In this document: positions 51,163 to 59,695 of the stretch, piece after piece | Layout: each line of letters begins with the position of its first letter | Position numbering within the stretch: position 1 is the first letter of the stretch | Assembly (NCBI GenBank): GCA_029263395.1 | Contig: JAJCXO010000104.1 | Coordinates: forward strand, 1-64,000 | DNA length: 64,000 nucleotides | Direction of reading: 5' to 3' | Source of the DNA: Acidobacteriota bacterium | GTDB taxonomy: Bacteria; Acidobacteriota; Thermoanaerobaculia; Multivoradales; J023 | Notes under the pieces: generated by a model | Told to the model about the DNA's origin: nothing | Databases searched by the model: none | Seen by the model: the letters and a program-made list of their open reading frames with translations, nothing else | Position numbers and translations under genes: made by a program

Positions 51163-52262
51163 ACGTCCGCATTTTCATGGTCGACGATGAGACCGATCTG
51201 GTCTGGACGGTCTCCCAGCACATCCGAAGAGAGCGTGCTGATTGGACCCTCACCGGTTTTTCGAATCCGGTGGAGGCCCTCGAGGCGATCAACAAAAATC
51301 CACCCGACCTCCTCATCACGGACCTCCGCATGCCGGCCCTCGATGGCCTCGAGTTGGCACTGCTGGCACGCCAGCGGGTCCGCGATCTGCGGGTCATTCT
51401 GATCTCAGCCTATGGCTCCTCGGCAGTCATGCAGAATGCCGAACGACTGGGCCGGGTGGTGTTCATCGAGAAGCCGTTCGACTACCGCGAGCTGATTCAG
51501 CGCATCGATCGCTGGCTGGCCGAAGACTCTCGTTTTTCGGGCGAAATCGACTTACCCCTGCTGAGTGACTTGATCCAAATTGTCGCCCTATCCAAAGAGA
51601 CTGGGTCGCTCTCCGTGAGCCACCGTGGTCTACGTGGTCAGGTTTGGTTCACAGAGGGTCGGATCGAACATTGCACAACCCCAGACCTGGTCGGAACCGA
51701 AGCTTTTCGCGAGCTGATGAGCTGGACGGGGGGTGAGTTTCGACTCCAACCGGGCGAAACGGCTCCAACTTGCTCGATCGAAGGGCCAACCGACAAGCTC
51801 CTGCTCGACAGTTTCCGTCGGATCGATGAAGCGGGCGTCAGTGCGGCTGGATATGCGCCACCCGCAGCCGCGGATCCACCGACGATTCTCGGTCGCACCA
51901 AAGTCCTTTGGCAGCAGCGGCAGCAAACACTGAACCTACCGACCACGAGCACCGTGTTGGCAGTCTCGCTAGCCGACGGGAAGTCTTTGGCCCTCCATGG
52001 ACCTCACCAGGATCGAGGATCGGTAGACGGCCAGAAGTCATTGCGCGAACTCGTCGAGATCGCGAGTTCGCTGGACGCTGAAAGCCCGTCGGGAACCATC
52101 GAAGCATTCGAGCCCGGATTCGGCTGGATCGCGGCTTGGCATCGCGACCATGGCCTGGGCGTCGTTTATGCGCGGCCGCTGAGTGGTACCTCCGGCCGGG
52201 TTGGGCTACAACAACAAGGATCCGCGATCATGCAAGCATTGGAGATTTCTAGCGATGCCTAA
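51159..52262 (+). CDS. Response regulator with DUF4388 domain
   Basis: A 367-residue protein. The receiver domain has D9/D10, phospho-acceptor D55 (ITDLRMP), S83 and K105 (IEKPFD). A DUF4388/PATAN domain follows (about 125-215, 'LPLLSDLIQIVALSKETGSLSVSHRGLRGQVWFTEGRIEHC'). The C-terminal 90 residues look like a small alpha/beta domain, perhaps Roadblock-like. No DNA-binding domain is visible, so output is probably by protein contact. Translational coupling makes it the partner of the LOV kinase. Confidence 0.9.
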   Translation: MNVRIFMVDDETDLVWTVSQHIRRERADWTLTGFSNPVEALEAINKNPPDLLITDLRMPALDGLELALLARQRVRDLRVILISAYGSSAVMQNAERLGRVVFIEKPFDYRELIQRIDRWLAEDSRFSGEIDLPLLSDLIQIVALSKETGSLSVSHRGLRGQVWFTEGRIEHCTTPDLVGTEAFRELMSWTGGEFRLQPGETAPTCSIEGPTDKLLLDSFRRIDEAGVSAAGYAPPAAADPPTILGRTKVLWQQRQQTLNLPTTSTVLAVSLADGKSLALHGPHQDRGSVDGQKSLRELVEIASSLDAESPSGTIEAFEPGFGWIAAWHRDHGLGVVYARPLSGTSGRVGLQQQGSAIMQALEISSDA

Positions 52263-52725
52263 GCATGACGAACTTTGCCGGGCTCTCCTGGCAGATTCTA
52301 GCGAAGCGATCGTCTCTGGCCTGCTGGAGATCACGTCGAGACGGGTGTGGGGCCAGGCAGCGAGGCAAAACAGTGCGACGCGCTTCTCAAGACTGGCGAA
52401 GTTGGCCCTCCAACTGTGTCAAGGGCCTAGCGTTGGCAAGCTCTCCGCTGCCCTCCGGTTACAGCTCGGATCGACTTCGCTCTCCCGTCGCTCGGCCCGA
52501 CGCCTGGCGGTGCAGGTTGGGGAGCATCTCCTGTTGATGCGTACTAGCCGCGATGGCCGGATGTTGATTTTCCTGGTGTTGGCACAGGGCAAACCCTCGG
52601 ATGAGATCTGGGCGAGGATGGAAATTACGATCAATCTCATGTCGACAGTCAGCACTACCGACAACGGCCCGACCCCAGGGGCGCCTTCGAACGATCGCGG
52701 GCCGGCGTCAGTCCCAGGCAAGTGA
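52255..52725 (+). CDS. Possible Roadblock/LC7-like protein
   Basis: A 156-residue soluble protein that starts inside the last codons of the response regulator (8-bp overlap). The segment 'VGEHLLLMRTSRDGRMLIFLVLAQGKPSDEIWARMEITINLM' has the strand-strand-helix ending of Roadblock/LC7 domains, which often partner small GTPases or DUF4388 proteins. The N-terminal half is helical and the last 25 residues are disordered. Assignment is by pattern and weak. Confidence 0.5.
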   Translation: MPKHDELCRALLADSSEAIVSGLLEITSRRVWGQAARQNSATRFSRLAKLALQLCQGPSVGKLSAALRLQLGSTSLSRRSARRLAVQVGEHLLLMRTSRDGRMLIFLVLAQGKPSDEIWARMEITINLMSTVSTTDNGPTPGAPSNDRGPASVPGK

Positions 52726-52742
52726 TTCGAAGGAGATTTCCT

Positions 52743-53549
52743 ATGGACTCATACACTCGTTTTCACAAGACCGGCAAAGGGTTAGCCGAGATCGAGGATG
52801 ATGCGCTGAAGCTCAGTACAGAAGAGCGTCAGTTGTTGATTTTGATCGACGGTACACGGACCGTTGGCGACATCCAGTTGCTGCTGCCGGCGGTCAGTGA
52901 CCATGCTTCCCTCTTCCGCCAGCTGCTTCTGGAAAGCCTGATCACGACCGGTGGGCCCGTCACAGCAACCGCCACGCCAGCGTCGCCGGCAGTAACAACC
53001 TGGCCTGAAACACCGCCAGGAACACCACAACATGCGACCGCTCCCGCGTTGAGCGGGGCCGAGGCCGAACTGGAGAGACTGAGGGCAATGGCCCAGGCGG
53101 CTTCGCCACCCACAGCAGCCCAGCCGCCGACTGCCGCCGCGCAGGCGCCTGTCACCCCGGCAGCTGCCACCCCGGTAGCTGCCGCCCCGGCAGCTGTCAC
53201 GTCAGCAGCTGTCACGCCAGCAGCTGTCACGCCAGCAGCCGTCACTCCAGCGGCACTAGCGGCTCCCCTTGCTCCGACGCCCGCAATCACCGACCACGAT
53301 ACCAACGTAATCGACGTTGCTGAGATCGGCCTTCAGATAACGCTTCTCCAAGACAAGGTTCTACGCGAGGCACGGGAAGTCTTCGATCACGAAGACATCG
53401 AGCTGCTGGCTCCCAAAATTCAGGCCTGCGAGACGCTTTCTGAGCTGACCATTCTCTCCACGCGGCTTCGCGACATCGTGGAGTCTTATGCCGACACACA
53501 AACTGCAGACCGTTTCCTGATCCGGATCCGCAAGATCTTAACTGTCTAA
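52743..53549 (+). CDS. Two-domain protein with Ala/Pro linker
   Basis: A 268-residue protein. The N-terminal 70 residues ('RFHKTGKGLAEIEDDALKLSTEERQLLILIDGTRTVGDIQLLLPAVSD') resemble the winged-helix-like segments found with DUF4388 systems. Residues 75-185 are a low-complexity Ala/Pro/Thr linker with repeated AAVTP. The C-terminal 80 residues are helical. AAGGAG lies before the ATG at 52743. It is encoded between the two-component genes and the rhodopsin gene, so it may link signalling to them. No enzymatic motif. Confidence 0.65.
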   Translation: MDSYTRFHKTGKGLAEIEDDALKLSTEERQLLILIDGTRTVGDIQLLLPAVSDHASLFRQLLLESLITTGGPVTATATPASPAVTTWPETPPGTPQHATAPALSGAEAELERLRAMAQAASPPTAAQPPTAAAQAPVTPAAATPVAAAPAAVTSAAVTPAAVTPAAVTPAALAAPLAPTPAITDHDTNVIDVAEIGLQITLLQDKVLREAREVFDHEDIELLAPKIQACETLSELTILSTRLRDIVESYADTQTADRFLIRIRKILTV

Positions 53550-53595
53550 ATGTGTTGAGGTCGATCGGACGCGACCTTACAAAGGAGGCAACGCC

Positions 53596-54345
53596 TTGAC
53601 AACTCTGGCCATCATCACCCAATACACCTACTGGGTTGCGTTTTTATGCCTGGCTTCCGGCACCATCTACTTCCTCGCTGAACGAAACTCGCTGATCGAG
53701 GAGTACCGCGCGACCGCCACCACCGCCGCAGTCGTCTGCTTTATTGCGGCGGCCAACTACTTCGTCATGCAAGGATCGGTCGGACGTGACGGCTCTATCG
53801 AGTCGATCCTCAATTTCCCCACCGAGTTCCGCTACCTCGACTGGCTGATTACGACACCCCTGATCTTGACCAAGTTTCCATCGTTGCTCGGCTCGGGGGA
53901 AGATCGACGACCGCTGGTGGTCACGCTGATTTTTGCCGACGTGGTGATGATCGCCACCGGCTTTGCCGGTGAGCTGGCGATCAATCAGGCCGGCGGCAAT
54001 TTCTCGTCCCTCGGCCTCGGAATGTTCCTCGCCTCGGGCGCAGCCTTCTGCTTCATCATCTACATCCTGTTCACGATGGTCGTTGCTGCATCCAAGGACA
54101 AACTCAAACCTATCCGCGACGGTTTGAAACGGCTCAGACTGTTCATCGCCATTGGCTGGATGATCTATCCGATCGGCTATTTGATGGCGATGTTCGGCAT
54201 CGGACCCGAAGGCCTAGTGTTACGCGAGCTGATCTACAACATTGCCGATGTGGTCAACAAAGTCGGATTTGGCTTGGTGGCGGTGTTCGCCGTCCGGCAG
54301 GTGTCTCGCGACCAAACAATTCGTAAGGCGATCGCGAGCCTGTAG
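53596..54345 (+). CDS. Microbial rhodopsin, DTK-motif proton pump type
   Basis: A 249-residue, seven-helix retinal protein. Helix C has R79, D82 (acceptor), T86 and K93 (donor position), in 'FRYLDWLITTPLILTK'. Helix G has D218 and the Schiff-base K222 ('IADVVNKVGFGL'). Lys at the donor position is as in Exiguobacterium ESR. The helix B His of proteorhodopsins is N54 here and the carotenoid-fenestration position appears to be F144. Likely a light-driven outward proton pump. It starts at TTG after AAAGGAGG. Retinal genes follow directly. Confidence 0.93.
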   Translation: MTTLAIITQYTYWVAFLCLASGTIYFLAERNSLIEEYRATATTAAVVCFIAAANYFVMQGSVGRDGSIESILNFPTEFRYLDWLITTPLILTKFPSLLGSGEDRRPLVVTLIFADVVMIATGFAGELAINQAGGNFSSLGLGMFLASGAAFCFIIYILFTMVVAASKDKLKPIRDGLKRLRLFIAIGWMIYPIGYLMAMFGIGPEGLVLRELIYNIADVVNKVGFGLVAVFAVRQVSRDQTIRKAIASL

Positions 54346-54399
54346 GCGGTTTCCGGCGGCTGCCAGCCGCCGGGCGCTCATTGTCGACGTTGAGCCACT

Positions 54400-55905
54400 A
54401 TGAAACGACCGATCATCAAGCCGCGCTCCCCTGCTCTCGTCGTGGGGGCAGGATTCGGTGGTATTGCCACCGCATTGCGCCTGCGGGCCCGCGGCTATCG
54501 GGTGACGCTGGTCGACCGGCTGCCGGAACTCGGTGGCCGGGCACGGGTGTTTCGTCGAGACGGTTTCACTTTCGACGCTGGGCCGACGGTAATTACCGCC
54601 CCCTTCCTGTTCGCTGAGCTGTTCGAGTTGTTCGGCGAGCGGCTCGAAGACCACGTCAACCTGTTGCCGGTTGAGCCGTGGTATCGGATGCTGTTCGACG
54701 ACGGGAGCCGTTTCGACTACGGCGGAACAATGGCCGACACCGAGCACGAGATCGAAAGCTTGTCACCGTCCGATGTCGACGGCTATCGGAATCTCCTCGC
54801 ACACTCCAAGAAGTTGTTCGACAAGGGCTTTACTGAGCTGGCCGATCAGCCGTTCGATTCGCTCTCGGCCATGCTGCGCTCGGTGCCGGACTTGGTGCGC
54901 TTACGCGCTGATCGAACAGTCTGGGACGTGGTGAGTCGTCATCTTCGCGACCCACGACTGCGCCAGGCCTTCAGCCTCCATCCGCTGTTGGTCGGCGGCA
55001 ATCCCTTCACGACGACCAGTATCTACTGTCTGATTCACTTCTTGGAACGGAAATGGGGCGTCGTCTTTCCCCAGGGCGGTACCGGGGCATTGGTCGGCGC
55101 TCTGGGCGACCTCATGCAACGTGTTGGCATCGAATTCCGTCTTGGTGAGACTGTAGAACGTGTCGATATTGTCGATGGGGCGGCGGTCGGCATCACCCTC
55201 GATACCGGCGAGGCGCTCGACGGCTCGCCCGTCGTGATGGGCACAGATCCGTGTTTCGTCTACAAACACTTGATCGCGCCTGACCATCGGCGCCGATGGA
55301 CCGACGCACGGATCGGGAAGCTGCGCTCCTCGATGGGGCTTTTTGTGCTGTATTTCGGTACCACCAGAATCTACCCCGAGGTCGCCCACCACAGCATTCT
55401 CTTCGGCCCGCGCTTTCGGGGACTGCTCGAGGACATCTTCGAGAAGGGTCAGTTGGCCGACGACATGAGCCTCTATTTACATCGGCCCACAGCTACTGAT
55501 CCCAGCCTCGCTCCGGCCGGGCATGACGGCTTCTATGTGCTGTCCCCGGTACCCAACCTCACCGCGGCGATCGACTGGACCATCGAAGGCCCGCGGTACG
55601 CAGAGAAAATTCTCGACCGTCTCGAGAGCACCGTTCTGCCGCGCCTGCGCAATCACTTGGTGTCGTGCTTCCACGTCACGCCGCAGTACTTCCGCACAGA
55701 ACTCTTGAGCCATCGCGGAGCGGGTTTCTCTGTCCAACCACTTTTGACCCAATCAGCCTGGTTCCGCTTCCACAACGCTTCGGAAGATGTCCGCGATCTC
55801 TACTTCGTGGGTGCGGGTACCCACCCGGGGGCCGGCGTCCCGGGCGTCCTCAGCTCAGCCAAAGTGGTCGAAAATCTGTTGTTGGAACGGGAGAGGGCAG
55901 CATGA
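54400..55905 (+). CDS. crtI: Phytoene desaturase
   Basis: A 501-residue CrtI-type flavoprotein. The N-terminal dinucleotide fold 'ALVVGAGFGGIATALRLRARGYRVTLVD' is followed by 'GGRARVFRRDGFTFDAGPTVIT', and the C-terminal signature 'YFVGAGTHPGAGVPGVLSSAKVVENLL' is complete. It converts phytoene to lycopene. It is 54 bp after the rhodopsin gene and overlaps crtB by 4 bp, in the retinal-supply part of the operon. Confidence 0.94.
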   Translation: MKRPIIKPRSPALVVGAGFGGIATALRLRARGYRVTLVDRLPELGGRARVFRRDGFTFDAGPTVITAPFLFAELFELFGERLEDHVNLLPVEPWYRMLFDDGSRFDYGGTMADTEHEIESLSPSDVDGYRNLLAHSKKLFDKGFTELADQPFDSLSAMLRSVPDLVRLRADRTVWDVVSRHLRDPRLRQAFSLHPLLVGGNPFTTTSIYCLIHFLERKWGVVFPQGGTGALVGALGDLMQRVGIEFRLGETVERVDIVDGAAVGITLDTGEALDGSPVVMGTDPCFVYKHLIAPDHRRRWTDARIGKLRSSMGLFVLYFGTTRIYPEVAHHSILFGPRFRGLLEDIFEKGQLADDMSLYLHRPTATDPSLAPAGHDGFYVLSPVPNLTAAIDWTIEGPRYAEKILDRLESTVLPRLRNHLVSCFHVTPQYFRTELLSHRGAGFSVQPLLTQSAWFRFHNASEDVRDLYFVGAGTHPGAGVPGVLSSAKVVENLLLERERAA

Positions 55906-56894
55906 CGTCTCGGCTTGGTCACACTGTTCGGGCCGGCACCGGAAGACCTCTATCGATGCCTTCCGCCTCGCCTAACACCTCCACAACGATGGCTGGTCGC
56001 GGCTCTACGTTCGCTTGGGCTAGTCGCCTGCTACCTCAATCACTAGGGCCGGACGTTGCCCAGCTTTATAGCTTCTGTCGCCGCGTGGACGACATTGCCG
56101 ACCGTTCAGACGACTCTCAAGATGCGCGGCGTCGCCTCGCTGGCTTGCAGAACGCGCTGCTAGCAGGTGACGTGAGCGATCCGCTGGCGGCCAGAATGCT
56201 CGATCTGGCGCAACGATACGCCTTCGAGATCACGCCGGCCATCGCCTTGATCGAAGGGGCCAGCTCCGACCTCGGACCCGTTCGCATCGCGTCCAGTGAG
56301 GATCTTCTGCGGTATGCCTATGCGGTAGCAGGAACGGTTGGGGAGATGATGTGCCCCATCCTCGGCTGCCGCAAAGCGATGGCGTTGCCCTTTGCAATCG
56401 ATCTCGGCGTCGGGATGCAGCTCACCAACATCGCCCGCGACGTCTTGGAAGATGCCCAGAACAACCGCCTTTATCTGCCCGCCGACCGACTCGATCCAAC
56501 GGTGACACCACACAGCCTAGCGGCAGGCGAGTCGGCGGCGCGGGCCAGTACCTGGAACGAGATTCTGTGGCTCCTCACCTTGGCCGAGCGCTACTACCGA
56601 AACGCGGATCTCGGCATCGGCTTGCTGCCGCTTCGAGTAAGGCCCGGCATCTTGGTAGCAAGCCGCGTCTACGAAGCGATCGGCACGGAAATTCGACGCG
56701 CCGGCGAAACGCTCTACTGGCAGCGACGAGCCAAGGTCAGCCGCCGTGCCTTCTTGTGGCAGACGCTGCGGGCGCTTTCGCGTCTGCCCCGGCCGATTGA
56801 GAAGGCCAATCGGTCCGGTAGGATGACACCCGCGGCGCACTTACGCCGCGTACGGCTATCGACTCCTCTCGAGGAGCACCGTGAACAAGGGTGA
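55902..56894 (+). CDS. crtB: Phytoene synthase
   Basis: A 330-residue squalene/phytoene synthase. First Asp-rich motif 'RRVDDIADRSDD' (D63-D67) and second 'GVGMQLTNIARDVLEDAQNNRLYLP' are intact. It joins two geranylgeranyl diphosphates to phytoene. ATG 55902 overlaps the crtI stop as ATGA, which decides the start against a longer upstream frame. The first 30 residues are a non-conserved Ser/Thr-rich extension. Confidence 0.93.
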   Translation: MTSRLGHTVRAGTGRPLSMPSASPNTSTTMAGRGSTFAWASRLLPQSLGPDVAQLYSFCRRVDDIADRSDDSQDARRRLAGLQNALLAGDVSDPLAARMLDLAQRYAFEITPAIALIEGASSDLGPVRIASSEDLLRYAYAVAGTVGEMMCPILGCRKAMALPFAIDLGVGMQLTNIARDVLEDAQNNRLYLPADRLDPTVTPHSLAAGESAARASTWNEILWLLTLAERYYRNADLGIGLLPLRVRPGILVASRVYEAIGTEIRRAGETLYWQRRAKVSRRAFLWQTLRALSRLPRPIEKANRSGRMTPAAHLRRVRLSTPLEEHREQG

Positions 56895-58047
56895 ACGGGC
56901 AGACATCGCGATCATCGGTGGTGGTTTGGCTGGCCTCAGCCTAGCCTGGAGACTCGCCGATCCGACTTTCGGGCAGCATAGAGTCATTGTCCTCGAACCT
57001 CGCGAGCAGTACGTTCCCGATAGAACCTGGAGCTACTGGAAGCTTCATGATCACCCGTTTCAGCCTTGGGTCAGCCACTCCTGGGAGCGCTGGCAGGTTG
57101 CCACCAACGCTGGGACCGCCGTCGGAAATTCTACCGAGCACCCTTACCAACGGCTACCGGCCGCCAGTCTCTATTCTGCTGCGCTCACTCGAATCGAGAA
57201 CGCCGCCCATGTTCATCTTCGCCTCGGCTGCTCGGTGGATGGCCTGGTCGATCGCGGCCCAGGGGATGTCCAGGTCACCGGTCCATGGGGCGAGCTGAGC
57301 GCTGCTCTGGCCTTTGACAGCCGGCCTCCGAAGCTTCGGTCCGGTGCCCTTGTACAGCACTTCTGCGGTTGGGAGATCGAAACCCCCGAACCCCGCTTCC
57401 AGACCGACACTGTAACCCTGATGGACTTTCAGGTCGCACAGCAGGGAGCGGTGCACTTTGTTTATGTGCTGCCTCTTTCCCCGTGTTCAGCGCTGATCGA
57501 GGACACATGGATCTCGCGGTCACCTCAGCCACTGAACACTTATGCCCAACATCTGCGGCATTATCTGACCCAGCACCTGAACGTCACAGACTATCGGCTG
57601 CTTCGGATGGAGGAGGGGCGTATCCCTATGGACCCAACCTTGCGTCGACGTCGCCAGCGGTCGCGAATCGTGCAACTCGGTACTCGTGGCGGGATGGTAC
57701 GGGCCGCCAGTGGCTATGCCTTTCTCCAGATCCAACGGGACAGCGAGGACCTGGCTCGCCAGTTGACGGCAGGAGCTCGCGTCTGGCGTCGCGGACTTCG
57801 TCCACAACGGTCTCCAGGGGTGTTGACGCGCCGAATGGATTCGGTCTTCCTTGGCTACCTCGATCGTCATCCCGAAAGGGCACCAGAATTGTTTCGTGCC
57901 CTATTTACAGGCTGCCCGCCGGAAGACTTGGTGCGTTTCCTGGGCGGTGTTGGCAGCTTTTCAGACCACCTTGCTGTCATTGCGGCATTACCCAAACTGC
58001 CACTCTTGGCGCAGCTCTTTCGCGGCAAGAAGCGACATGAAGCTTGA
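56881..58047 (+). CDS. crtY: Lycopene beta-cyclase
   Basis: A 388-residue CrtY/CrtL-type flavoprotein. 'ADIAIIGGGLAGLSLAWRL' binds the dinucleotide; 'PDRTWSYWKLHDHP' and 'LVQHFCGWEIE' are lycopene cyclase blocks; 'RSRIVQLGTRGGMVRAASGYAF' and the C-terminal 'LFRALFTGCPPEDLVRFLGG' complete the family pattern. It makes beta-carotene, the Blh substrate. GTG start at 56881 overlaps crtB by 14 bp. Confidence 0.9.
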   Translation: MNKGERADIAIIGGGLAGLSLAWRLADPTFGQHRVIVLEPREQYVPDRTWSYWKLHDHPFQPWVSHSWERWQVATNAGTAVGNSTEHPYQRLPAASLYSAALTRIENAAHVHLRLGCSVDGLVDRGPGDVQVTGPWGELSAALAFDSRPPKLRSGALVQHFCGWEIETPEPRFQTDTVTLMDFQVAQQGAVHFVYVLPLSPCSALIEDTWISRSPQPLNTYAQHLRHYLTQHLNVTDYRLLRMEEGRIPMDPTLRRRRQRSRIVQLGTRGGMVRAASGYAFLQIQRDSEDLARQLTAGARVWRRGLRPQRSPGVLTRRMDSVFLGYLDRHPERAPELFRALFTGCPPEDLVRFLGGVGSFSDHLAVIAALPKLPLLAQLFRGKKRHEA

Positions 58048-58080
58048 GCTCCAAACACCGAGCCAGACGGGGCGTCCCAC

Positions 58081-59136
58081 TTGAGGATCACGCCTACGAG
58101 ACCGGGGCCCGTGCCTGGGGTTATTCTCGTCGTCCTACCACTGGTCGCCGCAGCGCCCTGGTTGCAGGACCTTCCGCCCGGCGCCCAGGCCATCGTCCTG
58201 CTCGCCGGAGTGTTGATTCTCGGCGTACCCCACGGTGCACTTGACCATCTGGTGGCACGGTCACTGCTCGCAACTCGTATCGGCCGGTGGTGGCCGCTCT
58301 ATTTCGGCCTGGCCTATCTGATGCTCGCTGGAGCGGTGTTGTGGGGCTGGCGAATCGCCGCGCCGTTCACCCTCGCCGGCTTTCTGGCGTTGTCGATTCT
58401 GCACTTCGGTTCGGATCGTCGAGCAGGGGCATGCGGCCGCTGGCTCAAGGTCGCAGCCCACGGCGGCGCTCCGGTGGTATTACCTTGCTTCTTCTACCCG
58501 GAACCGACGGCAATCATCTTCCGTCTGCTGGCCCCTACTGCGCAACTTGATGCCACAGCCGTGCTTGCGATCGCACGACCGGCCGCATTCCTGTGGAGTT
58601 TCGCAGCGCTGTATGTGATCGTCCGATCGCTGGTTGAACCGTCGCCAAGCGGCGCAAGATCAACCGCCGTTTGGCACGCGATCGAACTACCAGCTCTTGC
58701 TTGGCTGTTCGCCTTCTTGCCGCCGCTGCTCGGATTTGGCGCCTACTTCTGCCTGATCCACTCCGTTCAGCACCTCACAGAAATCGGTCGCCATTTGGGC
58801 CCGGCGCAATCCCTCAATCGGTTGCGCTGGCTGGTTCGTCAGGCACTGCCACTGACAGCCACGACAATCGTTCTCGGCCTACTCGTCGCTCCGTGGGCCG
58901 CCCCCAGCCTCACCCTGGACGAAACGTTCTTGCGACTTACTTTTTGGGGCCTTGCAGCCCTCACCGTTCCCCACATGCTGCTCCTCTTCTTCTGGAATCG
59001 ATATCGGATCCGAAATATCGAGGAGCCACAACAACACCATGGAGATGGAGCTCATGAGAATCCAGGTCACCGGAATCGCTTTGACCGCCGTACTCGCGCT
59101 GACCGGCGTCAGCACCGCCTCCGAGTTGGTTTGTAA
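58081..59136 (+). CDS. blh: Beta-carotene 15,15'-dioxygenase (Brp/Blh family)
   Basis: A membrane enzyme that cleaves beta-carotene to two retinals for the rhodopsin. Iron-ligand histidines are visible in 'GVPHGALDHL' (H51, H56), 'SILHFGSD' (H108), 'CLIHSVQHLTE' and 'TVPHMLLLFF', among about eight hydrophobic helices. The start is TTG 58081, or GTG 58111 in the same frame. The last 35 codons overlap the next gene by 83 bp and are basic and His-rich, unlike the family. They may reflect a lost stop. Confidence 0.9.
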   Translation: MRITPTRPGPVPGVILVVLPLVAAAPWLQDLPPGAQAIVLLAGVLILGVPHGALDHLVARSLLATRIGRWWPLYFGLAYLMLAGAVLWGWRIAAPFTLAGFLALSILHFGSDRRAGACGRWLKVAAHGGAPVVLPCFFYPEPTAIIFRLLAPTAQLDATAVLAIARPAAFLWSFAALYVIVRSLVEPSPSGARSTAVWHAIELPALAWLFAFLPPLLGFGAYFCLIHSVQHLTEIGRHLGPAQSLNRLRWLVRQALPLTATTIVLGLLVAPWAAPSLTLDETFLRLTFWGLAALTVPHMLLLFFWNRYRIRNIEEPQQHHGDGAHENPGHRNRFDRRTRADRRQHRLRVGL

Positions 59137-59641
59137 CAACGGCGCCACAAAATCCCTTGGTACAGACGGCGTGTGGCGGATCTTCAAGCCGATCGCTGTG
59201 CAAGAGGATCTGCAGGTTGCTCGGCCTCGTCACTATCACAAGCCGTGGAAAAAATTCTCTTTCCGAGTGCCTGCAGAAACACCGATGGTTGAGGGGTTCG
59301 GGCCACCCACTGGCGGTGCCAAGGACCATTCCACATACTTCGAGGACCAAGACACTTTACCGCTAGATGCCGCAGAGACACGCGCCTGCGAGTTATTCGC
59401 GGAGGCGACGTTCTCGGTCTATTCGCGAGAAGCAGTTGATCGTGAGTTCGCGGCCAAGATAGAAGTTCAACAAGGTATGGACGACATGCGAGCGACCCTC
59501 GAGGCGATCACCGGCAAACTCGAGAAAGTCACGGACGAGTTGGCGCGCTCGCAGCGCACCACCGTTCAGCTCAACGGGCGCATCGAATTACTCGAGCAAA
59601 AACTCAAGGCAGCAAGCGGAGTGGCTGGAGGGAAGAAATGA
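59054..59641 (+). CDS. Exported coiled-coil protein of the rhodopsin operon
   Basis: A 195-residue protein. Signal peptide 'VTGIALTAVLALTGVSTASE', a middle part with 'RPRHYHKPWKKFSFRVPAETPMVEGFGPP', and a C-terminal coiled coil (about 140-190, 'MDDMRATLEAITGKLEKVTDELARSQ'). GGAG precedes ATG 59054. It begins inside the blh frame, so the two are coupled. Function unknown. Its constant location suggests an envelope role linked to pigment or rhodopsin. Confidence 0.7.
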   Translation: MRIQVTGIALTAVLALTGVSTASELVCNNGATKSLGTDGVWRIFKPIAVQEDLQVARPRHYHKPWKKFSFRVPAETPMVEGFGPPTGGAKDHSTYFEDQDTLPLDAAETRACELFAEATFSVYSREAVDREFAAKIEVQQGMDDMRATLEAITGKLEKVTDELARSQRTTVQLNGRIELLEQKLKAASGVAGGKK

Positions 59642-59695
59642 GCTCGCGGGCTTGCCTTTGACTGGATTCTCAATGGCTCCAGAATAGGCCATCCG

